In this document: in pieces, positions 1-7,480 of the stretch | Layout: the number at the start of each line of letters is the position of its first letter | Position numbering within the stretch: position 1 is the first letter of the stretch | DNA from: Streptomyces cynarae | GTDB taxonomy: Bacteria > Actinomycetota > Actinomycetes > Streptomycetales > Streptomycetaceae | Direction of reading: 5' to 3' | Assembly: GCF_025642135.1 (NCBI RefSeq) | Contig: NZ_CP106793.1 | Location: forward strand, 7,284,001-7,348,000 | DNA length: 64,000 nucleotides | Translations under genes and position numbers: made by a program | Notes under the pieces: model-generated | Database searches by the model: none | What the model was told of the DNA's origin: nothing | Seen by the model: only the letters and a program-made list of their open reading frames with translations

Positions 1-410
1 GCCGCGGTCGCGCGCTCCCACAGGACCTCCCCGTTTTCGTGAACGGGTAGTGCCTTGTGGATCGCCTCGTGCACCGTGAACTGACCCTCGTTGCCCACAC
101 GAGTGCCATGGGCGAGCGCCTGCAAGACCGACTCCGAGGTCTGCAGGGCCAGTAGTCCCGTCATCGCCTGCTCGTAACCGGAGGAGACCACGCCCTGATC
201 GACGATGTGGTCCAGGATGTCGCCCTTGCTCCCGACGCTGGCGAAGACGGTCTTCGCCGCGACACCGGCGGCCGAAGCGATGTCCGCGACGGTGACCCGC
301 CCGTAGCCACGCTCGGCGAACAGCTCGGTGGCCCGCCGGAGGATCAGTTCGCGCGTTCGCGCAGCCGCCTGCTCGCGCAACGGGGAGGCATAGGGGCGCT
401 TGGAGGGCAT
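1..410 (-). CDS. TetR-family transcriptional regulator (3' end outside window)
   Basis: The ATG at 410 opens a frame that stays open to the window edge, so about 136 N-terminal residues are visible and the C-terminus is missing. Residues 17-60 form a typical TetR helix-turn-helix: a first helix reading RTRELILRRATELFAERGYG, then VTVADIASAAGV and a recognition helix around KTVFASVGSKGDIL. The rest would be the ligand-binding domain. It is divergent from the SnoaL-like gene starting about 80 bp away, with an imperfect palindrome between them, so it probably represses itself and that neighbour. The ligand cannot be told. Family assignment is firm; target and effector are inference. Confidence 0.88.
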   Translation of the reverse strand, partial: MPSKRPYASPLREQAAARTRELILRRATELFAERGYGRVTVADIASAAGVAAKTVFASVGSKGDILDHIVDQGVVSSGYEQAMTGLLALQTSESVLQALAHGTRVGNEGQFTVHEAIHKALPVHENGEVLWERATA

Positions 411-454
411 GGGGTCATCTTAATGCGCGTCACTTCATTGCAGGCCTATTCATT

Positions 455-470
455 AGGTACCATGTAACCT
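455..470. promoter_or_regulatory. Putative TetR operator between divergent genes
   Basis: The 16-mer AGGTACCATGTAACCT is an imperfect palindrome of the form AGGTnnCATGnnACCT (12 of 16 positions symmetric). It lies in the short A/T-richer gap between the divergent TetR gene and the SnoaL-like gene, where an autoregulatory operator is expected. Confidence 0.45.
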
Positions 471-488
471 CAATTTGGGGTGAGAGGC

Positions 489-1067
489 ATGGACGCAATG
501 GGAATGGACGCCACGGAGCTGGCCCACGGACTTTTCCGGATCCTCGAGACGGGAGATCCCGCACTGGCCGTCGACGTGGTGGGCGAAGACTTCCACAACC
601 GCGAAGCGGCCGTCTCACCCCCGGCCTGCGCGCTTCCCGGACCGGCGGGAGTCCTCGCCTCCGGGGCTTGGATGCGGTCGGCGTTCAGCGACCTGCGTTT
701 CCCCGTCCTCGGCATCGTCGCCCACGACCACCAGGTCTGGGTCCGGCTGCGTATGCAGGGCCGCCACACCGGCGCGTTCGTCCGATTCCGCGATGGTGTC
801 CTCGACCAGGCCATACCCCCCACGGGGCGTGAAATCGACTTCGAACAGATCCACGTGCTCGACCTCCGCGATGGCAAGGTGGCGGGTCATGAGGCGGTGC
901 GCGACGACATCGCCATGCTGGGTCAGCTCGGCGTCTTTCCGCCCGCTCCGGCCACTGCGCTGAGCATGCTCGCCTGGCGGGTGACGGGACGAGCGGCTCG
1001 CGCGGCCGCCCGTGTCACGGCCCAGGCGGCCGAGGCGGCCGCCCTGCTGCGGGACGACCGCAACTGA
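489..1067 (+). CDS. SnoaL-like / ester cyclase-type protein
   Basis: A protein of about 192 residues. The first ~140 resemble the SnoaL-like polyketide cyclase/NTF2 fold: an N-terminal helix with LAHGLFRILETGDPALAVDV, then DFHNREA, a mid-region strand HDHQVWVRLRMQGRHTGAF, and a final strand with FEQIHVLDLRDGKVAGHEAVRDD. The last ~45 residues are an alanine/arginine-rich helix not normally part of the family. Several starts are possible (GTG 480, ATG 489, 498, 504); purine-rich GAGAGG at 483-488 suits 498, and GGGG at 477-480 suits 489. It is divergent from a TetR gene that probably controls it. The substrate is unknown; many such proteins have no proven reaction. Confidence 0.75.
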   Translation: MDAMGMDATELAHGLFRILETGDPALAVDVVGEDFHNREAAVSPPACALPGPAGVLASGAWMRSAFSDLRFPVLGIVAHDHQVWVRLRMQGRHTGAFVRFRDGVLDQAIPPTGREIDFEQIHVLDLRDGKVAGHEAVRDDIAMLGQLGVFPPAPATALSMLAWRVTGRAARAAARVTAQAAEAAALLRDDRN

Positions 1068-1277
1068 GCGGCTGAGCCGTTGAGCTGGGCGTGGTCAATG
1101 GGTGAAGAGGACGTGTGTCCCTTCAGCTCCGTTCCTGTCCGGACCGGGGCAGGTGCCCTCGAGGAGGGCCGCTCGTCATCGCCGAGTACTTGTGTGCCGC
1201 CGGGTTTTCGCCGGGGGCTCGACTCACCGCCGCCGACGCGGACCGGCGGTGGTGGTGTGGACCGAGGAGCGGCGCTG

Positions 1278-1580
1278 TCACCGGGTGTCGTCATTGCGGC
1301 CCGGGTCGTTGGGGTGGGGTCCGAGCGTGGTGACGGTGAGCGTCATCCACGGGCGCAGCGGCAGGGTGCCCAGGACCTTCTCGTGGAGCTCGCCCTCGTC
1401 GTCGGCCCGCCAGATGCCGATGCTGCGCAGCTCTCCGACCGGGCGCCACAGCCGCGCGAGATTGCCGGTGGCGGCCAGTTCCCGGGCTCGGACGGCTTCG
1501 GCGGCTCGCCGCCGGTCGATCTCGTCCTGGCTGGTGCCATCAGGGATGGTCGTGGTGATTTCGACCAGGAACTCTCGCAT
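1278..1580 (-). CDS. Muconolactone delta-isomerase-like small protein
   Basis: A 100-residue protein starting at ATG 1580 (MREFLVEITTTIPDGTSQ). Its opening strand, the following DEIDRRRAAEAVRARELAATGNLARLWR helix, and the GIWRADDEGELHEKVLGTLPLRPWMTL segment match the CatC/muconolactone isomerase family, a ferredoxin-like fold of about 95 residues. CatC isomerises muconolactone to 3-oxoadipate enol-lactone, but many stand-alone actinomycete members are not linked to beta-ketoadipate genes, and none of those genes is next to this one. The frame continues upstream of the ATG with a low-complexity, arginine/proline-rich sequence that is unlikely to be translated. The gene stands alone among eroded sequence. 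Confidence 0.72.
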   Translation of the reverse strand: MREFLVEITTTIPDGTSQDEIDRRRAAEAVRARELAATGNLARLWRPVGELRSIGIWRADDEGELHEKVLGTLPLRPWMTLTVTTLGPHPNDPGRNDDTR

Positions 1581-2097
1581 CGTCCTACTCCGCTCTGTGA
1601 GGCGTCCGGCCAGAACCGGAACGCCGAAGGTGGTGGTCGTGGGCCGTGTCGTCGGCGGGCCAGTGGGTGGCCTGGCTGGTTCTACCGGCGGGCGGCCGCG
1701 CGTCGGAAGAACCGATGTACGCCTGGATCGGCCGGTCTGCCAGGCGTCGACGGCGGGATTGCGCGGCCACCGCGGGCCGACGGTCCCGACCGGGCACACC
1801 GTGATCGTCGGCCATGTGGTACGGCCTGGAGGGCACCGTCGAAGAGTCCGGCATGGACGACCTGCGTCGGCAATTCGACGTCAACGTGTTCGGCGCGCCG
1901 GGCTGTTGCCGATCGGAAACCCGGGGGCGGCCGTTGCCGAGGTGTACGCGTTGGCTGACACCGCGCAGCAGCTGGTTGGCCGCGGTTGACAGCACGACGA
2001 TGAGGGCGGCCAGCCGCAGGCCGTCGTGGAAGCCCCCGGCGTCGGTTTCGCTTTGTGAGGGGTGTCCCGCGCGGGCCCTGGTGCCGGTGTGGTGGGG
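1581..2097. other. Gene-poor eroded stretch
   Basis: No intact gene is recognised here. A short SDR-like fragment lies at 1814-1897 on the plus strand (separate entry). On the minus strand about 1940-2060 encodes a hydrophobic run, GLRLAALIVVLSTAANQLL, that could be the tail of a lost membrane protein, but I cannot assign it. Confidence 0.4.
1814..1897 (+). pseudogene. Short-chain dehydrogenase fragment
   Basis: About 28 codons read MWYGLEGTVEESGMDDLRR followed by QFDVNVFGA. This matches the middle of classical SDR proteins, where NAGYG is followed by a V-E-E segment and the QFDVNVFG helix. The NNAG motif before it and the catalytic YxxxK region after it are both missing, and the frame runs into unrelated sequence. 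I read it as a remnant of a deleted gene. Confidence 0.5.
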
Positions 2098-3072
2098 TCA
2101 GTACCGGGCGCCGGTGGGGGCCGGGATGGCGTCGAGGTCTGCCAGGTCGGCCGGAGAGAGCTGGACGTCTGCGGCGCCCGCGTTGTCGGCGAGGTATTTC
2201 GGGGTCTTGGTGCCGGGGATGGGGACGACGTGCGGGCCCTGGGCGACGAGCCAGGCGAGGGCGACCTGCGCAGGAGTGGCGCCGATCCGTTCGGCGACTT
2301 CACTGACCTTGGTTGCGATGTCGAGGTTGGCTTGCAGGTTGTCCTGCTGGAAGCGCGGCAGTCGCCGTCGCTGGTCGTTCTGGGGCAGTTCGTCGAAGGA
2401 GGCGAAGCGGCCGGCGAGGAAGCCGCGGCCCAGCGGAGAGTACGGCAGGAGGCCGATGCCGTGCTGCTCGCAGTAGGGCAGGACCTCGGCCTGGACGTCG
2501 CGGGTCCACAGGGAGAACTCGGACTGCACCGTGGTGACCGGGTGGATGGCCTGGGCGCGCTTGATCTGCTCCACGCTCACCTCCGACAGGCCGATGTGCC
2601 GGGCCTTGCCGGCCGCGACCGCCTCTGCCAGGGCGCCCCAGGTCTCCTCGATCGGGACCTCGGGGTCGACGCGGTGGAGCTGGTAGAGGTCGACATGGTC
2701 GGTGCCCAGGCGGCGCAGGCTTGCGTCGATGGCGGCACGGACGTGCTCGGGTCGGCCGTTGGGCTTGACCAGCGGGGAACCGCCGGGACCGCCGGTGGGG
2801 TCGATGCACTCCATGCCGACTTTGGTGGCGATCACCGCGCGGTCGCGGTGGCCGGCCAGGGCCCGGCCGACGAGTTCCTCGTTGGTGTAGGGACCGTAGA
2901 CGTCGGCGGTGTCGATCAAGGTCACGCCCAGGTCCAGGGCCTGGTGGACGACGGACACAGAGGTGGATTCGTCGCGGGGGGTGGCCATGTCGTAGGCGAA
3001 GCTCATCCCCATGGCGCCCAGGCCGATGACGCCGACCTGCGGTCCGTGGGTGCCGAGGGTGGTGGTACGCAT
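2098..3072 (-). CDS. Aldo/keto reductase
   Basis: A 324-residue NADPH-dependent aldo/keto reductase of normal length. The TIM-barrel signatures are in order: GLGAMGMSFAY near the N-terminus, DTADVYGPYTNEELVGRAL with catalytic Asp and Tyr, ATKVGM with the catalytic Lys, YQLHRVDPEVPIEETW with the catalytic His, GLSEVS, YSPLGRGFLAG, and the C-terminal cofactor-binding VPIPGTKTPKYLADNAGA. It is closest in type to the YajO/IolS-like cytosolic reductases. The physiological substrate cannot be predicted. It is a single gene preceded by a perfect 14-bp palindrome at 3129-3142 that may be an operator. Confidence 0.9.
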   Translation of the reverse strand: MRTTTLGTHGPQVGVIGLGAMGMSFAYDMATPRDESTSVSVVHQALDLGVTLIDTADVYGPYTNEELVGRALAGHRDRAVIATKVGMECIDPTGGPGGSPLVKPNGRPEHVRAAIDASLRRLGTDHVDLYQLHRVDPEVPIEETWGALAEAVAAGKARHIGLSEVSVEQIKRAQAIHPVTTVQSEFSLWTRDVQAEVLPYCEQHGIGLLPYSPLGRGFLAGRFASFDELPQNDQRRRLPRFQQDNLQANLDIATKVSEVAERIGATPAQVALAWLVAQGPHVVPIPGTKTPKYLADNAGAADVQLSPADLADLDAIPAPTGARY

Positions 3073-3128
3073 GCTGTGTTCTGCCTTCGTAGCGGATCAG
3101 AGGACTGCCACGACCGATGCCGCAACTG

Positions 3129-3142
3129 GTCGACCGGTCGAC
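3129..3142. promoter_or_regulatory. Perfect palindrome upstream of aldo/keto reductase
   Basis: GTCGACCGGTCGAC is a perfect 14-bp inverted repeat about 57 bp upstream of the aldo/keto reductase start, in a position suited to a repressor operator. No regulator gene is adjacent, so the binding protein is unknown. Confidence 0.35.
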
Positions 3143-3526
3143 TATCTGCAACGTAAGCGGCAGGGCCGGGGGAGTCAAAGGCCAGGAGGACTTGTGCCGG
3201 GACCTGATTCCTCGCAGTTGATAGGTCCGGGCTCCCAGTGCACGTCGGTGCGGTGATGGCCCCGATCGGCGTGTGAGATCCGTGCCCGTCGCCGCGGCGC
3301 CGAGCACTTTCGTCACCCAGGCCGCGACCTCGCCCTCGGCTGTCAATCCACACAGCTCGAAGCCCCCGGTCACGGCCCTCGTCGTCTACTACGCCGGCGT
3401 CGCAAGTCCCGACCCTCTTTTCGACACGCTCGGCACCCGACACACCCCCCGAATCTGTCGTCCAGAACACCGGCCCGGACTGGCTGAGCCAGGCGGGCGA
3501 CAGGAGGGCTGGCTTGCATCGGCCCC

Positions 3527-3784
3527 GCCCCGCGTCACCACAGTCTGACGGCGTGCCGGGTCAGCGAGCGCGGCCCGGTAGGGGGCCGAGGTCCCGGCTT
3601 CGTCGGTGCGCAGCAGGACGGTGCCCACCATGACCGCCACTGCCCCTGTCGCAAGCGCTTCGGCGACGGTGTCCGGTGTTGCAATGCCACCTGCGGCGAC
3701 AAGGGGCACAGACACCTCCCTCCGAACCGCGCTCAACAGGTCGGGCAGGGCACAGCGGGGGGCATGCGCTGCGGGGTCGACGTG
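3527..3784 (-). pseudogene. Nitronate monooxygenase C-terminal remnant
   Basis: One minus-strand frame reads LLSAVRREVSVPLVAAGGIA, then ALATGAVAVMVGTVLLRTDEAGTSAPYRAALAD and TVVTRG. This is the FMN/phosphate-binding C-terminal part of 2-nitropropane dioxygenase-type enzymes (AAGGIA, VGTxLLRTxEAG, HRAALAD). No N-terminal FMN-binding part or catalytic His region is found upstream; that side is noncoding or belongs to the neighbouring fucosidase. After TVVTRG the sequence loses similarity. It is a decayed fragment. Confidence 0.6.
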
Positions 3785-3873
3785 CCTGAGTGACCTTCCG
3801 GATCGCATCGTCGAACGGGCACATGATCCGTCGGCGGCGCAACCCGTTGACCGGGCTGGAGCGCAGGGAGAAG

Positions 3874-3902
3874 GGGGCCGTGCCGCCGTGCGGCCCGGCC
3901 CC
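3874..3902. terminator. Rho-independent-like hairpin after GH29 gene
   Basis: GGGGCCG-t-GCCGC-cgt-GCGGC-c-CGGCCCC forms a 12-bp GC stem with one internal mismatch and a 3-nt loop. It starts about 12 bp beyond the stop of the minus-strand fucosidase gene. There is no U-tract, as is usual for Streptomyces terminators. Confidence 0.6.
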
Positions 3903-3914
3903 GTGGGCCGACGT

Positions 3915-6254
3915 TCACAGGGCGAGGAGTTGCCAGTCCTGGTTGGCGCCGCCGGTCGTGGGCCACTGGATGACCTGGGCGCCGTCGGCGGTCGAGGCGT
4001 TGGCGACGTCGGCGCACCATCCGGTGCGGACGTTGACGAGCCGGTAGTAGCCGCTGGTGGTGGAGGGGACGAGCTTCCACCACTGGTTGTCGCTGGCGGT
4101 GTCGGTCCACTGGTCGAGGTTCGCGCCCTGGGCGGAGCCGCCGGGGCTGTCCAGGACCTTGCCGCTCTTGACGTTGACCAGCCGGTGGGAGCCGTCGGTG
4201 TTCGGCATGAGGTTCCACTGCTGGTTGGTGCCGCCCGTCGAGGGCCACTGGATGACCTGGGCACCGTCGGCGATCGAGGCGTTGGCGACGTCCATCACCT
4301 TGCCGCTGCCTCGGTTGACCAGCTTGTAGGTGCCCAGGTCCGCGGAGAAGGGCCGCTCGTACACCTCCAGGTTGCGGATGGACGCCCACGCACCGGAGGG
4401 CAGCCCGGTGACGGTGACGCGGACGTACCGTGCCTGGGCCCGGAACACGGCCACCTGGACCTGGCTCGTGCTGGTGGTGGCGGTGTTGTCGACGAGGGTG
4501 GCCCAGGTGGTGTTGTCGGTGGAGCCCTCGATCTTGTACCGGTAGTCGGTCTTGTCCAGCTCCCAGGCGATGCGGGTGCCGGTGAGGGAGCGGGTCGAGC
4601 CGAGGTCGACCTTGAGCCAGTGGCCGGTGCTGCCGTCGTTGGCGCACCAGCGGGTGGCGGTGGATCCGTCGACCGCCTTGGCGGCGGTGTTGCCCTTGGA
4701 GGTCTCCTCGCTGTCGGCGGAGGCGGTCTTGCCGGCGGCGATGTCGGCGGGCTGCACGGAGCGGTCCAGGGTGACGCCGACGACGCTGTCCTGCGGGTGG
4801 GTCGTGCGGTCGATGCCGGTGATGGTGACCCGGCCGTCGGCGCCGGCGGTGTAGGAGAGGTTGCTGCCGGAGCGCACGTCGAAGACGCGGGTGACCTGGG
4901 CGTCGCCGATCGGCGGGGTGGTGAAGGCGGTGCCGCTGTAGCCGGGCAGCAGGTGGACGTAGAAGGTGTTGTCCTTGCAGGTGAAGCCGTACTGGCCGTC
5001 GACCGGATTCCACGGGCCGCCGCGCGTCCCGTAGATCGACTGGCCGCAGGCGGCCATGAAGGAGCCGATCTGCCGCAAAAGGCTCGCCTGGGCGTCGGAG
5101 ACGGTGCCGTGGCGGTCCGGGCCGACGTTGACCATCGCGGTGATGTTCCGCACCCAGCAGTTGACCAGGATGTTCATGGCGGTGCTGTAACTCATCACCT
5201 TGCCGTCGGAGTTGTAGCCCCAGGTGGTGCCGACGGGGAAGACCTTCTCGACGAGCTTGCCGGTGCGGATGGCCCCGGAGGGCACGGAGCCGCCCTCGTC
5301 GCTGGCGTAGTCGCCCATCCAGCCGGAGCGCGAGGTGGCGACGATGTCGGGCTGGTGCTTGCGCACCATGCCCATCAGGCCGAGCGGCTTGCCACCGGCG
5401 TCGGTCTCGCCATAGGTGGCGTCCACCGGCCACTGGTTGGCCGGGTCCCGGTACTGGCCGGGTTCCCAGAAGAACGCGCCGTCGGCGTCGGTGCCCTGTT
5501 CCGCGATCCAGCCGCCGTCCCACCACAGGTCGTCGATGACGCCGTACTGAGTGACCAGTTCCTTGATGGACTCGTACACCTCGGTCTTCATGATCCGCGC
5601 GTTCTCCTTGTGCGCGGGATCGGTCGTGTAGTTCCAGGGGTTGGGCGCGCAGTTCGTGCCGTACACGTCGTAGTAGCCGGGGTAGCGCCAGTCGATCGGC
5701 GAGTAGTACAGGCCCACCTTCAACCCGGCCGCCCGTACCGCCGCGACGTAGTCCTTCACGAAGTCCCGGTTCAGCGGGGCCTGTCCGGAGTTCCAACTGT
5801 TGGGGTGGTTCAGCGGCCACAGGGCGAAACCGTCGTGGTGACGCGTGGTCAGCGTCACGTACTTGGCGCCGAAGTCCTTCGCCAACTGCGCCCAGGCCGC
5901 CGGGTCGTAGGCGTCCGCGGTGAACTGCTCGCTGGTGGCGTCGGTGACGTACTTCTGGTAGTCCGCCGGGGTGATGGGCGCATTGTGCATCCACCACTCG
6001 CCCTTGGCCGGGCCCGAGTACACGCCCCAGTGGATGAACATGCCCAGCTTGGCGTCCTGCAGCCACTGGATCTTGGAGTCGGGCTGCTGCTCGACGCCCA
6101 TGTCGGTCTGCGGGATCCGCAGGGGAGGGAGCGGCAGTGGGGCGGTGGTCGCGGCGTACGCGGGCGTCGCCACCGAGACGGTTCCTACCGCGGCGGCCGT
6201 CGTCATGGCCGCCATGCCGACGAGAACCGATCTGCGCGAGATGGATTCGGGCAC
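3915..6254 (-). CDS. Secreted GH29 alpha-L-fucosidase with F5/8-type CBM and ricin domain
   Basis: A 779-residue secreted enzyme that removes alpha-L-fucose from glycans. The GTG at 6254 is chosen because AGGAGG lies just upstream and the product opens with a Tat-like signal (SISRRSVLVGMAAMTTAAA...AYA, about residues 1-34). The GH29 domain covers about 45-400: WFIHWG-type motif at KLGMFIHWGVYS, LTTRHHDGFALW, and the nucleophile Asp at about 246 in DDLWWDGGW. A discoidin/F5-8C module follows at about 500-635 (DGSTATRWCANDG, YVRVTVTGL), then a ricin beta-trefoil at 640-779 with three Q-x-W-type repeats (NQQW, DNQWW, NQDW). It sits beside the xyloglucan-type enzymes and fits removal of fucosyl side-chain caps. 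Substrate linkage is inference. Confidence 0.92.
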   Translation of the reverse strand: MPESISRRSVLVGMAAMTTAAAVGTVSVATPAYAATTAPLPLPPLRIPQTDMGVEQQPDSKIQWLQDAKLGMFIHWGVYSGPAKGEWWMHNAPITPADYQKYVTDATSEQFTADAYDPAAWAQLAKDFGAKYVTLTTRHHDGFALWPLNHPNSWNSGQAPLNRDFVKDYVAAVRAAGLKVGLYYSPIDWRYPGYYDVYGTNCAPNPWNYTTDPAHKENARIMKTEVYESIKELVTQYGVIDDLWWDGGWIAEQGTDADGAFFWEPGQYRDPANQWPVDATYGETDAGGKPLGLMGMVRKHQPDIVATSRSGWMGDYASDEGGSVPSGAIRTGKLVEKVFPVGTTWGYNSDGKVMSYSTAMNILVNCWVRNITAMVNVGPDRHGTVSDAQASLLRQIGSFMAACGQSIYGTRGGPWNPVDGQYGFTCKDNTFYVHLLPGYSGTAFTTPPIGDAQVTRVFDVRSGSNLSYTAGADGRVTITGIDRTTHPQDSVVGVTLDRSVQPADIAAGKTASADSEETSKGNTAAKAVDGSTATRWCANDGSTGHWLKVDLGSTRSLTGTRIAWELDKTDYRYKIEGSTDNTTWATLVDNTATTSTSQVQVAVFRAQARYVRVTVTGLPSGAWASIRNLEVYERPFSADLGTYKLVNRGSGKVMDVANASIADGAQVIQWPSTGGTNQQWNLMPNTDGSHRLVNVKSGKVLDSPGGSAQGANLDQWTDTASDNQWWKLVPSTTSGYYRLVNVRTGWCADVANASTADGAQVIQWPTTGGANQDWQLLAL

Positions 6255-6715
6255 CTCTGGTTCCTCCTGTTCGATCCTACTGAAGCCCGCCCGGTGTCGG
6301 CGACCTTGAGCCTGACGGCAGCACGGGTCCGGCCGGTGGGTCCGAGGCCGGGGGAGCTGGCTGCCTGCCCCGTTCCGGATCCAAGACATCGGATGGATTA
6401 ACAACTGTCTGCCACGTGTCTGTCTAGGTCTTTGACACGCATTTCTCGCAGGCGGTCCGTGATGACGGCAAAATGCACAGGTGGGTGGCGCGGTGCACAT
6501 CGGATGTCTGGATAGCCACCAGACTCCGCGAACTCACGATCGGATCGGCCCGAAGCATTGACGAGGCTCCTGTCATGGCCCTACCGTGCTCCAGCAGAAA
6601 CGCACAGGTTCCAACATTTTCCTAGGCTCCCTCAAAGGGAGAGCCACCCGCCTGTGCCGAGCCGAATCCAGCGCCGGCCCCTTCCTCACGCGCCGGCCTT
6701 CCACGGAGGAACCCC
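6255..6715. promoter_or_regulatory. Intergenic region upstream of the GH29 gene
   Basis: No gene is seen in these 460 bp, which are A/T-richer than the flanks and must hold the GH29 promoter. At 6501-6528 an inverted repeat pairs CGGA-t-GTCTGG with CCAGAC-TCCG around ATAGCCA (10 bp with one bulged base). It could be an operator or a transcript hairpin. I cannot name a promoter with confidence. Confidence 0.35.
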
Positions 6716-7425
6716 ATGCTCCGTCCCTGACCTTCCCCACCAGCACCACCATGGACCTGCCGTGGTACCCGCAGATCGCCGTCGACACGGCGGCCGGAAC
6801 GGTCACCGGCGTGGGCGGCGGCCCCTACTACAACCTCGTCGCCCGGCACAGCGGCAGGTGCGTCGACGTCTCGGACAACTCCGCCGCCGACGGCGCGGTC
6901 GTCCTCCAGTGGGACTGCGGCACCGGCCTCAACCAGCAGTGGCGGCTCAGCGACGCCGGCGGCGGCTACGTCCAGGTCATCGCCGAGCACAGCGGCAAGT
7001 GCATGGACGTCTCGGGTGCGTCCACCGCGGACGGGGCCGACGTGAACCAGTACCGCTGCAACGGCGGCACCAACCAGCAGTGGCTGCTGCAGGACCAGGG
7101 CAACGGCTACTACCACCTCGTCGCCCGACACAGCGGCAAGTGCCTGGACGTGAAGGACGGGTCCACCGCCAACGGTACGCGCCTCATCCAGTGGCCCTGC
7201 GGCACCGGCGGCAACCAGCAGTTCCAGAAGCGCAACGCCTGACCACGCCGAACCCTGCCCGGCGCTCCACCCCGGCGCGGCGCCAAAGCCGCCGTCGGCG
7301 CGGGAACCGGCAACGGCACGCTGATCGACCAGTGGTCCGACAACGGCGGCAGCAACCAGCGGTGGACCCTGGCCCTGAACAGCGACCACGTTCACCATCC
7401 GGGAGAGCACGGACCCGCCGAAGGG
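6716..7425 (+). pseudogene. Decayed ricin-lectin gene
   Basis: GGAGG followed by ATG at 6716 looks like a genuine start, but the frame reads only M-L-R-P and stops at 6728. In another frame, about 6751-7242 encodes an intact ricin beta-trefoil: YYNLVARHSGRCVDV, then NQQWRL, HSGKCMDV, NQQWLL, HSGKCLDV and NQQFQK. It is preceded by LPWYPQIAVDTAAGTV, which looks like the end of a catalytic or linker region. A further partial repeat (NGTLIDQWSDNGGSNQRWTL) follows at about 7300-7375 in yet another frame. I read this as a secreted glycosidase that lost its catalytic domain. The alternative is a small non-secreted lectin from ATG 6751 (about 164 residues). Confidence 0.6.
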
Positions 7426-7444
7426 CTGACCGGACAGGACGAGA

Positions 7445-7472
7445 GCCCCGGGTGCCAGGGGACACCCGGGGC
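7445..7472. terminator. Terminator hairpin after GH5 gene
   Basis: GCCCCGGGTG and CACCCGGGGC form a perfect 10-bp stem around an 8-nt loop, ending 8 bp beyond the stop codon of the minus-strand GH5 gene. It is the likely end of the GH42-GH36-GH43-GH5 transcript. Confidence 0.7.
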
Positions 7473-7480
7473 GAGGAAGG

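Noticed and set aside
1080..1989. Long plus-strand frames of 290 codons opposite the isomerase-like gene
   Set aside because: Composition is arginine/proline/serine-rich and shows no motif; they are antisense shadows of GC-rich DNA.
3606..6401. 931-codon plus-strand frame opposite the GH29 gene
   Set aside because: Gly/Val/Ala-rich antisense translation of a well-supported enzyme gene, with no domain.
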